This document shows positions 15,546 to 24,947 of a stretch of 34,300 nucleotides of DNA, one piece after another. Each line of letters starts with the position of its first letter. Within the stretch, counting starts at the first letter, position 1. The notes under the pieces are model-generated. The model had not been told where the DNA came from. It made no database searches and was given only the letters and a program-made list of their open reading frames with translations. The position numbers were made by a program, and so were the translations under genes. This DNA comes from Timburyella sp030842085 (GTDB lineage: Bacteria > Bacillota > Clostridia > Oscillospirales > Acutalibacteraceae): positions 1 through 34,300 of the forward strand of contig JAUUSE010000018.1 in assembly GCA_030842085.1 (NCBI GenBank). Direction: 5' to 3'.

Positions 15546-17528
15546 ATGAAGAAAAAGCCGATTTTTAAAAGGCTTGCCGTTATTTCAGGCATAATGGCTG
15601 TAATAATGCTGGTGTATACGGTAAAGTTTGGCTATATGCAGCTTGCTCAGGCTGATTATTACAGAAGCCTTTCTGATACTACATATTCGCAGAAAGTAAG
15701 CATTAAAGCGGCGCGGGGAGAAATAGTTGACAGGTACGGCCGACCGCTTGCGCAGAACCGTCAGTCGCAGAACGTGGTGCTTAATGCGATATATCTAAAA
15801 AATGCCGATATTAATACAACTCTGCTTACAATTATAAATTTACTTAAATCGAGCGGGCAGTCTTGGAAAGACGAACTGCCGCTTACGACAAATAATCCTG
15901 TGGAATATGGCACAAATCTTTCACAAATTTCAGATATGCAGGAGTATCTTGGACTTAACGATTATGCCACTGCTCAGAACTGCTATGACGCTCTTGTCCA
16001 GAAGTACGGCCTTGCGAGATATTCTTTTGAAGAGCAGCGCAATATTATGGGCATCAGATATACAATGGATGCGCGTGATTTTTCAATAGCTAATCCATTT
16101 ACCTTGGCGGAGGATATTTCCGACGCCACGGCGCTTAAGATTAAAGAGCTGAACATACCTGGCGTTCAGGTGGATATAGTTCCGGTCAGGGAGTATATTG
16201 AGATAGACATAGCGCCGCATATAATAGGCACGATAGGCCCGATATATGCCGAGGACGACTGGGACACTTTAAAGCAAAAGGGCTATGCATATGACGACAA
16301 AATAGGCAAAAGCGGAATAGAGCAGGCTATGGAGGATTATTTGAGGGGACAACCTGGTATTCAGCGCGTGACGCTTGATTCAAATAATAATGTGGTGTCA
16401 GTGGTAACAGAATCGGAGCCGGTGGCCGGCAACACGGTTATGCTTACGATAGACAGGGATTTGCAGCGTGTTGCGCAGGACGCGCTGGCTAACATGGTTA
16501 ACTCCTTGGCTGACAAAGAGGACAGCGATTCGCATGCTGGGGCAGTAGTCGTGTTAGACGTCAACAACTTTGAGGTGCTAGCAGCTGCAACATATCCTTC
16601 ATATGACATGAACACTTATAAGACTAATTATTCAGAGCTTTTACAGAATGAATATAACCCGCTTTATAACCGCGCACTGCAGGGAGTGTATCCGCCCGGT
16701 TCCACCTTTAAACCGGCGATAGCGCTTGCGGCCTTACAGGAAAATATAATAACAGAGCAGACGATTTTTAACTGTGTCCATACTTTCAGGGCTAATGATA
16801 TGACTTTTAGCTGCCTTGGATACCATGGAAAAATTAATGTTCTTACTGCACTTGCGAAATCCTGCAACTACTTTTTCTTTGAGCTTGCCGACAGATTAGG
16901 CATAAATACCATGAACAAATACTGCCAGCTAATGGGGCTGGGACTTCCTACGGGAATAGAGATTACCGAAAGCTCCGGCATGCTAGCCGGACCGTCTACC
17001 CGCAGCAGCTGGAACTACGGTGACACGATACAGGCGGCTATAGGCCAGTCGGACAACGTGTTTACCCCAATTCAGATGGCAGCGTATATATCTACAATAG
17101 TCAACGGTGGCACAAGGTACAGCGCGCATCTTGTTAAAGAGATAAAATCATACGATATGAAAGAAACCGTTAAAGATGATACGCCGACGGTGCTTAATGA
17201 AACGGGATTTAGAGACGACGTAATAGCTACTATTAAAAAGGGTATGCTGTCGGTTTCACTTGAGGGTACGGCACGGTCGATATTTAGCAACTATCCGATA
17301 GAGGTTGGCGCCAAGACGGGTACGGCTGAAATATCAAACGGTCTGGACCATGGCGTGTTTATTGCTTTTGCGCCATATGACGACCCGGAAATAGCCATAG
17401 CGGCGGTAATAGAAAACGGCGGACACGGTTCTTCCGTGGCGCCGCTGGTAAAGGAAATACTCGACCAATACTTCTTTGCTGAAAATGAGGTATATAACGA
17501 CCAGCAGGTTAATACGCTGTTGCCGTAA
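15546..17528 (+). CDS. mrdA: Penicillin-binding protein 2 (class B transpeptidase)
   Basis: A 660-aa class B PBP that cross-links peptidoglycan during elongation with MreC/MreD. An N-terminal anchor helix spans about 8-30. The pedestal domain begins around KAARGEIVDRYGRPLAQNR. The transpeptidase motifs are PPGSTFKP with catalytic Ser386, SCN at about 439-441, and KTGTAE with Lys590. GGGGAGG is about 8 bases before the ATG. Length is normal. No SpoVD-type PASTA domain is present, which together with its place in the mre cluster supports PBP2 rather than a sporulation PBP. The usual next gene, minC, is not present. Confidence 0.93.
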   Translation: MKKKPIFKRLAVISGIMAVIMLVYTVKFGYMQLAQADYYRSLSDTTYSQKVSIKAARGEIVDRYGRPLAQNRQSQNVVLNAIYLKNADINTTLLTIINLLKSSGQSWKDELPLTTNNPVEYGTNLSQISDMQEYLGLNDYATAQNCYDALVQKYGLARYSFEEQRNIMGIRYTMDARDFSIANPFTLAEDISDATALKIKELNIPGVQVDIVPVREYIEIDIAPHIIGTIGPIYAEDDWDTLKQKGYAYDDKIGKSGIEQAMEDYLRGQPGIQRVTLDSNNNVVSVVTESEPVAGNTVMLTIDRDLQRVAQDALANMVNSLADKEDSDSHAGAVVVLDVNNFEVLAAATYPSYDMNTYKTNYSELLQNEYNPLYNRALQGVYPPGSTFKPAIALAALQENIITEQTIFNCVHTFRANDMTFSCLGYHGKINVLTALAKSCNYFFFELADRLGINTMNKYCQLMGLGLPTGIEITESSGMLAGPSTRSSWNYGDTIQAAIGQSDNVFTPIQMAAYISTIVNGGTRYSAHLVKEIKSYDMKETVKDDTPTVLNETGFRDDVIATIKKGMLSVSLEGTARSIFSNYPIEVGAKTGTAEISNGLDHGVFIAFAPYDDPEIAIAAVIENGGHGSSVAPLVKEILDQYFFAENEVYNDQQVNTLLP

Positions 17529-17748
17529 TAGCTGGATAGTGCTTTATTGATGCATTATTAATAATTTGGCATTGGGCTGCCGGTAATGTAAAAATGCCGG
17601 ATATACTGGATATATGCGTATATGTTTGACGCTAGTCTGCAGCTGACAGAAAGAGAAAATAAATATCTTTGAGAGCTTAGAAAGCATGTTTATTTCTTTT
17701 ACCATATATGCTGCTGTATTTTTATTTTACAAATGCTTAGTCAAAATA

Positions 17749-17778
17749 GCAAAAAGACAGTTATCGATTTGAACTGTT
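17749..17778 (-). terminator. Probable terminator of the Imm5-like gene
   Basis: On the minus strand a 7-bp stem with one G-U pair (17772-17778 with 17756-17762) is followed by CTTTTTGC. It lies about 20 bases after the stop of the minus-strand gene. Confidence 0.5.
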
Positions 17779-17798
17779 CGATAAAAGAAATTTTAAAA

Positions 17799-18341
17799 TT
17801 ATTTGAGCATAAATGCCGCCCAATTACCGCTATACTCGCTTAAATGATTATTCCAATATAATAGCTTGTTAATATATTCAAGTTTTCTTGCTTCAACTGT
17901 TTCTTTGCAGTTTTTTACTCCAAGCTTGTAAACAATGGAAGTAAGGTCATATATCGGATAACCAATTGCATGCTTAGCGGTATGAACAACTGCACAGGCT
18001 TGCCCCACGGCATGACAAGTCGTTATATCTTCCCTATTGCTTATTTCTTTTGCAAAAGCATGGCAATCCAGTATTTTGCGTTGTGCCAATGGCATCTTAA
18101 TTTTTCCGGAGGCCCAATTACGAGCCGCTTCCAATGCCTCTCTCGGCCGCTTCTCATTTGGGTATTTTTCTTTTAGCTTTTTAATAGATTCTTCGGCGAA
18201 ATCGAACGCCCATAGCGACATAACTCTATGGCTTTGATTTTGAAATAGGGAAATTAAATCCTGCAAATATTCCGAGTCCTTTGAAAATAGAACTTGCCTT
18301 TTCTTTTTGAGGTTGAGACTTACTTCATCCATCCAGTCCAT
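17799..18341 (-). CDS. Imm5-like putative immunity protein
   Basis: A 180-aa, mostly helical cytosolic protein. The central and C-terminal part carries the conserved pattern seen in Imm5-type putative immunity proteins: a W-x-x-G helix near LEAARNWASG, then the histidine-rich HAVGQACAVVHTAKHAIGYP (about 113-132) with an acidic tail helix. The predicted role of that family is to neutralise a polymorphic toxin; no toxin or secretion gene is nearby. ATG at 18341 has GGAGG 8-9 bases upstream; an upstream GTG frame to 18386 is weaker. It is transcribed against the mre/min genes and occupies the place where minC is normally found. Family name is from memory of the pattern. Confidence 0.6.
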   Translation of the reverse strand: MDWMDEVSLNLKKKRQVLFSKDSEYLQDLISLFQNQSHRVMSLWAFDFAEESIKKLKEKYPNEKRPREALEAARNWASGKIKMPLAQRKILDCHAFAKEISNREDITTCHAVGQACAVVHTAKHAIGYPIYDLTSIVYKLGVKNCKETVEARKLEYINKLLYWNNHLSEYSGNWAAFMLK

Positions 18342-18559
18342 TCTAATTTCCTCCGTAAATTCACTTAATTGGTTTAATGTTATCACACTATGGCGATGTC
18401 TGCAATTAGACTATTGATGAATTTAATGAGGCTTAAGCAGGGTAATATAGATTTGCAAAAAGAGGAGTGATTTATTTTCTTTACAGCAAAGGATTTATAT
18501 GATAAACTAAATTATATATAGTATTATACTTCATCTGATTGTTGTAAGGGAGCTTTTAG

Positions 18560-19306
18560 GTGGGCAAACTAATATTGCTGACCTCCGGAAAGGGAGGGTC
18601 GGGCAAATCGTCAATAACTTGCGGATTGGGAGCCGCACTGTGTCGTCGGGGCAACAAAGTCCTTCTGGTCGACATGGATGAGGGGCTTAGGACGCTTGAT
18701 TTAATGCTAGGTCTTGCATCACAGACGCTGTTCGATTTAAGCGACGTATATAATTTACGGTGCAGCTTGGCAGCGGCGGTGCAGCCGGCAGGTGAGAACG
18801 GCGCATACAGCAATCTTTATTTGCTTCCGGCGCCGCTAAAATCCGGTTATGTGCAGGGCAATGACAGATTAGCTCAATTAAAGCATCATATGGCGCAAGG
18901 TTACGATTATGTGCTTATCGACTCGCCGGCGGGACTTGACGCCGGCTTTATGTCGGCTGCAGCCGGTGTAAGGGACGCTGTGATTGTTGTAACTCCTGAC
19001 CCGGTATGTGTGAGGATAGCCTCTACTGTGCGTGAAACGCTTTTAAAAGCCGGCGCTGAGAATATTAGAATGCTTATTAATAAGTTTTCACGGGACATGC
19101 TGTTAAGGCGAACGGTTTTCAATATTGATGAAGTGATTGACGAAACCGGCATACAGCTTATAGGTATTGTGCCGTATGACAAAAATGTTCAGCAAGCGGC
19201 ATCGCTCGGGACGCCGCTTGAGGGATGTGCGGCGGCGCGGGCGTTTGACCGCATAGCGGCCAGACTTGACGGTGAGCATATTTCCATAAACGAAAGAGAT
19301 TTATAA
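18560..19306 (+). CDS. MinD-like ParA-family ATPase
   Basis: A 248-aa P-loop ATPase. The deviant Walker A is TSGKGGSGKSS (8-18) with its signature lysine; the switch I region is LLVDMDEGLRTLDLMLG (about 35-51); Walker B is YVLIDSPAG (about 116-124). The sequence matches MinD more than ParA or FlhG. MinD normally ends in an amphipathic membrane helix, but here the C-terminus is ARLDGEHISINERDL, too polar for that. No minC or minE is adjacent. GTG start with AAGGGAGC 8 bases before. The mgsA gene follows after 35 bases, so it leads a minD-mgsA-hisS-aspS run. Confidence 0.85.
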   Translation: MGKLILLTSGKGGSGKSSITCGLGAALCRRGNKVLLVDMDEGLRTLDLMLGLASQTLFDLSDVYNLRCSLAAAVQPAGENGAYSNLYLLPAPLKSGYVQGNDRLAQLKHHMAQGYDYVLIDSPAGLDAGFMSAAAGVRDAVIVVTPDPVCVRIASTVRETLLKAGAENIRMLINKFSRDMLLRRTVFNIDEVIDETGIQLIGIVPYDKNVQQAASLGTPLEGCAAARAFDRIAARLDGEHISINERDL

Positions 19307-19341
19307 ATATTTAATGATGCCGTAAGGCATGGAGGTGTATT

Positions 19342-19734
19342 ATGAATATTGCATTAACAGCACACGATGCGAAAAAGGAACTGCTTGTACAATTCTGCAT
19401 AGCATACTGCGGGATACTCAGCAGACATTCAATTTGTGCGACAGGCGCAACGGGTAAAATAGTATCAGAAGCCACAGGGCTGGATATTCAAAAATATTTA
19501 AGCGGGCCTCAAGGCGGCGACCAGCAGATAGCATCGCGCATAAGCTGTGATGAGATTGATATGCTTATATTTTTCTGTGATCCGAATAAAGGCGAAGTTA
19601 AGGATTTAGACATTTTACGTTTGTGCGACGTTCATAATATACCGTACGCCACAAATATAGCGACGGCGGAAATGTTGATACACGGACTTAGCCGAGGCGA
19701 CCTTGACTGGAGGAATATTGCAAAGCCCTTATAA
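19342..19734 (+). CDS. mgsA: Methylglyoxal synthase
   Basis: A 130-aa enzyme that converts dihydroxyacetone phosphate to methylglyoxal and phosphate, a bypass of lower glycolysis. Family residues are all present: His8 in ALTAHDAKK, the phosphate-binding ATGATGKI (33-40) and SGPQGGDQQI (54-63) with catalytic Asp60, FFCDP with Asp80, Asp90, and His98 in CDVHNIPYATN. GGAGGTG lies 5-6 bases before the ATG. Placement between the minD-like gene and tRNA synthetase genes is common in Clostridia. Confidence 0.95.
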   Translation: MNIALTAHDAKKELLVQFCIAYCGILSRHSICATGATGKIVSEATGLDIQKYLSGPQGGDQQIASRISCDEIDMLIFFCDPNKGEVKDLDILRLCDVHNIPYATNIATAEMLIHGLSRGDLDWRNIAKPL

Positions 19735-19808
19735 TGCTATAGGGGATGAAATCGGCTTTGACTGCAAAGCTGTTGCAGCGCTTAGCCATAGGGGGACAGG
19801 ATGTTTTA

Positions 19809-21077
19809 ATGGCTGAAATAAACAGGGCGGTTCGGGGCACTATGGACGTTGTTCCGGCCGACAGCTATAAATGGCAGTATATAGAACGTGTAATAGCCGA
19901 TACTGCAAAGCTTTACGGGTATTCTGAAATAAGAATACCTGTGTTTGAGTACACGGAGGTTTTCCGGCGCTCGGTAGGCGAGACTACAGACGTCGTGCAA
20001 AAGGAGATGTACACTTTTGACGACATGGGCGGCCGTTCGATAACACTGCGTCCGGAAGGAACTGCGGGGGTAGTTAGGGCGTTTTTGGAAAACGGTCTGC
20101 ATAATGAACCGATGCCGCAGAAGCTGTATTATATATTATCCTGCTACAGGTATGAAAAGCCGCAGTCCGGCCGGCTCCGCGAGTTCCATCAGTTCGGCTG
20201 CGAATGCTTCGGCGCAGCTCTTCCGCGTGCCGATGCAGAGATTATAAAGCTTGTAAATGACGTCATAACGCGCCTTGGCGTTAAGGATTATGTAAGCCTT
20301 GAGCTTAATTCTATAGGCTGCAAAAAGTGCCGCACGGATTTTTTAGAAGCGCTGAAGAAGTATTATGAACCGTATAAATCGGAATTGTGCGAAACCTGCC
20401 TTGACAGACTTGAGCGCAATCCTATGAGGCTTCTCGACTGCAAATCTCCGGTGTGTTCGGCAATCGCGGCAGGCGCGCCGGATATCACCGACTATTTATG
20501 CGAGGAGTGCGCTGAGCACTTTGAGGGCGTTAAATCAGCACTGGACGCATATGGTATAGATTATAAAATAAATTCCAAAATAGTACGCGGGCTGGATTAT
20601 TACAACCGCACTGTGTTTGAATTTGTAACGGACAAGCTGGGCGCTCAGGCGACGGTGTCAGGCGGCGGAAGATATGACGGACTTGTTGAACAGATGAACG
20701 GTCCCAGTATGCCGGCGCTCGGCTTCGGTATGGGACTGGAGCGCATGATAATGCTCATGGAAAATGTGGGCGCGCCGTTTCCGAAGCGCGACGTCTGCGA
20801 TATATACATCGGCTCGGCCGGCAGCGGCGCCGAAGCCAAGGCTGCGCAGATAGCGGATTATCTCCACAGCAGCGGGATATATGCAGTGACGGACATTGTC
20901 GGGCGCAGCGTTAAAGCGCAGATGAAATACGCCGGACGCCTTGGCGCAAGATATACCGCTATAATCGGCGACAGTGAGCTTGAAAGCGGTTATGTAAATG
21001 TAAAGAATATGGAAAGCGGCGAGACGGTGCAGGTAAGTCTTGACGAGAAATCGGTGCTTGCTGCTATTAAGCAATAA
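19809..21077 (+). CDS. hisS: Histidyl-tRNA synthetase
   Basis: A 422-aa class II synthetase charging tRNA-His. The N-terminus is RAVRGTMDVVPADSYKW; motif 1 is in IPVFEYTEVFRRSVGETTD; motif 2 is YRYEKPQSGRLREFHQFGCE (about 113-132). The HisRS-specific RGLDYYNRTVFEF is at about 260-272 and motif 3 is PALGFGMGLERM (about 302-313). The anticodon-binding domain fills the last 90 residues. ATG at 19809 is preferred over an in-frame ATG at 19746 because GGGGGACAGG precedes it and the family starts at this point. Its stop is 42 bases before aspS. Confidence 0.96.
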   Translation: MAEINRAVRGTMDVVPADSYKWQYIERVIADTAKLYGYSEIRIPVFEYTEVFRRSVGETTDVVQKEMYTFDDMGGRSITLRPEGTAGVVRAFLENGLHNEPMPQKLYYILSCYRYEKPQSGRLREFHQFGCECFGAALPRADAEIIKLVNDVITRLGVKDYVSLELNSIGCKKCRTDFLEALKKYYEPYKSELCETCLDRLERNPMRLLDCKSPVCSAIAAGAPDITDYLCEECAEHFEGVKSALDAYGIDYKINSKIVRGLDYYNRTVFEFVTDKLGAQATVSGGGRYDGLVEQMNGPSMPALGFGMGLERMIMLMENVGAPFPKRDVCDIYIGSAGSGAEAKAAQIADYLHSSGIYAVTDIVGRSVKAQMKYAGRLGARYTAIIGDSELESGYVNVKNMESGETVQVSLDEKSVLAAIKQ

Positions 21078-21083
21078 CAAAGC

Positions 21084-21122
21084 GGGGAGGTTAGGGGCCG
21101 CAGCAGCGGCCCGTTACATATG
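21084..21122 (+). promoter_or_regulatory. Hairpin-bridged ribosome-binding site of aspS
   Basis: The only good Shine-Dalgarno, GGGGAGG at 21084-21090, is 29 bases from the ATG at 21120. Between them is a 7-bp GC-rich hairpin (GGGCCGC at 21095-21101, loop AGCA, complement at 21106-21112). Folding it leaves 11 bases between site and start, close to normal. Confidence 0.55.
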
Positions 21123-22901
21123 TCTGAGACAATTAAGGGAATGAAAAGGACGCATTACTGCGGTGAGATAACCGAGTCTGACATTGGCAAAGAGGTGACA
21201 GTATTCGGCTGGGTGCAGCGCCAGCGCGATTTGGGCCAGTTAATATTTATAGATTTGCGCGACCGCACCGGCATAGTGCAGCTCAGCTTTGACGACAGCA
21301 CCGACAGAGATGTGTTTGACAAGGCATGGCATATGCGTTCTGAGTATGTTGCCGCCGCACGCGGCGTTGTTATGAAGCGCGCTTCGGTTAATACTGAAAT
21401 TCCGACGGGCAGCGTTGAGATAAAGGTAAGCGAGCTGCGCCTTCTTGCTGCATCTGAGACTACGCCGTTTGAGATAGTAAGGGATTCTGACGTTAAGGAA
21501 GACTTGCGTCTTAAATACAGATATCTTGATTTGCGCCGGCCGGAGATGCAGGAGGCTATAATATTAAGAAGCAAGATAGTAAAATCAGTGCGCGATTATT
21601 TTGACGAAAACGGATTTATTGAGATAGAAACTCCAATACTTATAAAATCCACACCGGAGGGCGCGAGGGACTATTTGGTCCCGTCGCGCGTGCACAACGG
21701 AAGCTTTTTTGCATTGCCGCAGTCGCCGCAGCTTTATAAGCAGCTGCTTATGCTGTCCGGCTTTGACAGATATTATCAGGTGGCGCGGTGCTTCAGGGAC
21801 GAAGACCTGCGCGCCGACCGCCAGCCGGAGTTTACCCAGGTGGATATAGAAATGTCATTTGTCGATGAAAACGACATCATGACGGTAAACGAGGGACTTG
21901 TAAAGCTGCTCATGAAGAAATACTGCGATGTGGATGTTAAGCTTCCGCTGCGCAGGATTACATATAAAGAGGCGATGGAAAAGTACGGCTCCGACAAGCC
22001 GGACACACGCTTCGAGCTGGAGCTTATAGATCTTGCAGATGCTTTAACAGGTTGCGGGTTTAAGGTGTTTTCCGCTGCTCTTGAGGCGGGGGGCAGCGTC
22101 AAGGCGATAAACGTAAAGGGCGCCGCAGGCGCACTCACCCGCAAGGAGATAGATAAGCTTACGGCGTGGGTTAAGGACTATGGCGCAAAAGGTGTTGCCT
22201 TTACACGCGTGACGGAAGAAGCGCGCTCTTCATCGTTTGAAAAATTCCTTACAGAGGAAGAAATGGGACGGATAAATGCCAAAACCGGCTGTGAGACGGG
22301 CGACGTTCTGCTTATTATAGCCGATGCTGATGCAAAAGTAGTCAGCGCCTCTCTCGGCGCGCTGAGGTGCGAGATAGCCCGCAAACTTGACCTCATACCG
22401 CAGGATACGTTCGATTTGCTTTGGGTGACGGAGTTCCCGCTGTTTGAATATGACAAAGAGACCGACTCATATTCCGCCATGCACCATCCATTCACGGCGC
22501 CAATGGAGGAAGATATTCCGCTGCTTGACAGCGATATCGGCAGCGTTCGTGCCCGTGCCTTTGACCTCGTTATAAATGGCAACGAGGCGGGCGGCGGCTC
22601 GGTGAGAATAAACGATACTGCACTTCAGGCAAAGATGTTTGAAAAGCTCGGTTTTACGGATGAGGATGCAAATGCCCGATTTGGATTTTTGATAGACGCT
22701 TTCAAATACGGTGCACCGCCGCACGGCGGTATGGCGTACGGCCTTGATAGGGTCGTTATGATAATGCTGGGCCGAGAATCAATAAGAGACGTTATAGCAT
22801 TTCCAAAAGTAGCAAGCTCTGCAGAACTTATGAGCGGTGCTCCTGATGTGGTGGATAAGGAGCAGCTTGACGAGCTTGGCATAATGCTTAAGCAGGATTA
22901 G
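21120..22901 (+). CDS. aspS: Aspartyl-tRNA synthetase
   Basis: A 593-aa bacterial-type AspRS of normal length. The N-terminal OB-fold anticodon domain contains VTVFGWVQRQRDLGQLIFIDLRDRTG (about 27-52). The class II catalytic core has the flipping-loop and motif 1 region EIETPILIKSTPEGARDYLVPSR, QSPQLYKQLLM, motif 2 ARCFRDEDLRADRQPEFTQ (about 221-239), the bacterial GAD insertion (about 290-410), and motif 3 GGMAYGLDRVVM (about 535-546). No sequence test here distinguishes a discriminating from a non-discriminating (Asp/Asn) enzyme. The start is ATG 21120; a second ATG at 21141 is less likely. Last gene of the run, ending at a strong terminator. Confidence 0.96.
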   Translation: MSETIKGMKRTHYCGEITESDIGKEVTVFGWVQRQRDLGQLIFIDLRDRTGIVQLSFDDSTDRDVFDKAWHMRSEYVAAARGVVMKRASVNTEIPTGSVEIKVSELRLLAASETTPFEIVRDSDVKEDLRLKYRYLDLRRPEMQEAIILRSKIVKSVRDYFDENGFIEIETPILIKSTPEGARDYLVPSRVHNGSFFALPQSPQLYKQLLMLSGFDRYYQVARCFRDEDLRADRQPEFTQVDIEMSFVDENDIMTVNEGLVKLLMKKYCDVDVKLPLRRITYKEAMEKYGSDKPDTRFELELIDLADALTGCGFKVFSAALEAGGSVKAINVKGAAGALTRKEIDKLTAWVKDYGAKGVAFTRVTEEARSSSFEKFLTEEEMGRINAKTGCETGDVLLIIADADAKVVSASLGALRCEIARKLDLIPQDTFDLLWVTEFPLFEYDKETDSYSAMHHPFTAPMEEDIPLLDSDIGSVRARAFDLVINGNEAGGGSVRINDTALQAKMFEKLGFTDEDANARFGFLIDAFKYGAPPHGGMAYGLDRVVMIMLGRESIRDVIAFPKVASSAELMSGAPDVVDKEQLDELGIMLKQD

Positions 22902-22939
22902 TAAACGGCTGTGTAGCGGCAATAAAATAAATTATATTA

Positions 22940-22984
22940 AAGTAAAAATGACTCCTGCAAATAAAGCAGGAGTCATTTTTACTT
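22940..22984. terminator. 19-bp perfect bidirectional terminator
   Basis: Bases 22940-22958 and 22966-22984 are perfect inverted copies around a 7-base loop, with A-run and T-run ends. It ends aspS on the plus strand and can also serve the convergent minus-strand lipoprotein gene. Confidence 0.85.
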
Positions 22985-23144
22985 GTGGATTTAGGAAAAT
23001 AAATTTAGCTATTATATTAGTTAAAACAGTTTTAATTTCTGCGTGATAATTAAAATAACGGGAAAATATCGCAAGATAAAACAAAAGGCATTAATTCAGC
23101 GTAAATGCGCTTATTAAATCCGAAAATACTTATTATAAAAAATC

Positions 23145-24905
23145 TTAAGCATCAGCTTCTAAATAAGCTTCAGAATATAGCCCTGATGGCGTTAGCAAAA
23201 CGATATTATTGTATTCATCGTAGATATCGCTTATATAGTCAATAATATCATTTAGGAAAAGGTCGTTAGCTATATCTGCGTCAATATTAATATAGGCAAA
23301 AGCGGGATTTCCGGCAACAGAAGATAGAAATTGATTTAGAGATTCTTTAAATTCTGATATACTTATAGCAGAAATAGAGGAAATTGAGACTGCCAAATTG
23401 TTCTGTTGTGTACTTTCTGACGCTGTGCTATCGGATGCGCTTTCCGAAGATACATGCCTCTGCACACTGGAAGAACTTTGACCATTGTCTGAGGCGGCTG
23501 TGCCGTCCTGAACGAAATTTGTGCCGGAAGAAGCAGAACTGTCAGATTCTGAGATACATACTTTAGTATCACTTGATGTAAAAAAGCAGTCGGCTTCAAG
23601 CCCGCTTATAAAGTCTGAGCACGTTTCACCATTCCCAGATAATGGGAGAATTTTTATTCCGCTTTCAGTTAAAAGCCTATTATTTTCTTCATACAAATCG
23701 TCAATATAGTCAGCTTTAAAAACCGACCAGTCAACGCGCCCAATTCCGTCAACTGTCGAAATTATCTCATGTCCGCCCGGCTTGTTCTGGTAATACCAGC
23801 TTATTATAGGATGAGCCATTTCAAGCAGTATTGGGTTAACTGAAACACCGAGATTTAATGTAGCAAAATCAGGCGATTGAACTATTTTGCGATAGTTCAT
23901 AGTGCTTTCAAGCGAAGATGTATTTATAAGGGTCAGAGACAAAAATGCTTTATCTTGCCCGCTAAATGAATTGTTAGGCACTTCCTGCACCATTTGCGTA
24001 TTAAGCTTTGGAAGGGATGAAAGCATAGTAGAATTTGATAAGCTGTCGGCCGGTACAAGTATAAACCCCTCTGCAGACAGTGAGGAAATCAGCCCTTCAT
24101 GTGAACTGCTGCCAAAATACAGTCCAAATGTGTCTATAGGGAATGTCTGCGATACTCGTGTTATAATGTTGCTAGCATCCTGCGTTAAATCCACACAAAA
24201 GGTTTTTGCGGCATAAAGATAATCTAAAAGACAGGTATCGGTATTTACAGTGGAAAAATAGCCAGGCGTGCACTTGTCGGCAAAATTTTCAAAAGCATAA
24301 TTTACAGCGTCATCATAAGATGCCCACAGATTTCGGACATCTACTGTTTCTTTTCCCTTAAGCACGTCGGCATCAAGTTGCCTTATGGTTTCACCGTCAA
24401 GACAGATTCCATTTGAAACAGACGCCATTGTAAAGGCAGTATTAAATTCATAACCGCTGTCGTCGTATATTATAATTTTTTCTATCAAATCAGTATACTG
24501 AAGAAAGAGTTCATTATAACCTATACTTTTAAAAAATACTCCGTACTCAGAAGCGCAATACTGACGCCATGAATAATCGCTGTCGCCGTCCTCTAAAAAG
24601 ATTGCGGCATCTTCTTCCCGTGCAACAAGTCCCTGCAGGCAGCGCAGCGCCGTTTTCATACCGTCGTCTAAATCACTAATATCCACCACATAAACAGTGA
24701 CGGCTTGCTTTGCCTTATATATAAGCTGCTGAAGCGTCATATTACCAATGGTTTGAGGACCTCTTACATGTTTTTCCGTCGCGCCGGAGGATACAGATGA
24801 TGAAGGCTGGCTTTGCAAAGGGCTATCCGTTCCAAGCTTACACCCACTTAAAGCCACCGAAACAGCCAATACAATGACTATAGCAGTCATAAGCCTGCGT
24901 ATCAT
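23145..24905 (-). CDS. Large secreted lipoprotein, possibly GxGYxYP-type
   Basis: A 586-aa protein with a clear lipoprotein signal: basic MIRRLM, a hydrophobic stretch, then the lipobox ALSGC with Cys at about residue 22. A Ser/Gln-rich linker follows. The next segment, VTVYVVDISDLDDGMKTALR leading into CLQGLVAREEDAAIFL (about 70-105), recalls the N-terminal domain of GxGYxYP putative glycoside hydrolases, but the GxGYxYP motif itself is not found. A Ser/Thr-rich low-complexity segment lies at about 460-515. Predicted to be anchored on the outer membrane face. GGAGG precedes ATG 24905; a longer frame to 24959 lacks one. Function unknown; carbohydrate-related role is a weak inference. Confidence 0.7.
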   Translation of the reverse strand: MIRRLMTAIVIVLAVSVALSGCKLGTDSPLQSQPSSSVSSGATEKHVRGPQTIGNMTLQQLIYKAKQAVTVYVVDISDLDDGMKTALRCLQGLVAREEDAAIFLEDGDSDYSWRQYCASEYGVFFKSIGYNELFLQYTDLIEKIIIYDDSGYEFNTAFTMASVSNGICLDGETIRQLDADVLKGKETVDVRNLWASYDDAVNYAFENFADKCTPGYFSTVNTDTCLLDYLYAAKTFCVDLTQDASNIITRVSQTFPIDTFGLYFGSSSHEGLISSLSAEGFILVPADSLSNSTMLSSLPKLNTQMVQEVPNNSFSGQDKAFLSLTLINTSSLESTMNYRKIVQSPDFATLNLGVSVNPILLEMAHPIISWYYQNKPGGHEIISTVDGIGRVDWSVFKADYIDDLYEENNRLLTESGIKILPLSGNGETCSDFISGLEADCFFTSSDTKVCISESDSSASSGTNFVQDGTAASDNGQSSSSVQRHVSSESASDSTASESTQQNNLAVSISSISAISISEFKESLNQFLSSVAGNPAFAYINIDADIANDLFLNDIIDYISDIYDEYNNIVLLTPSGLYSEAYLEADA

Positions 24906-24947
24906 AGCGTTACCTCCAACTCGTCCAAATAAAATTACACACATAAT

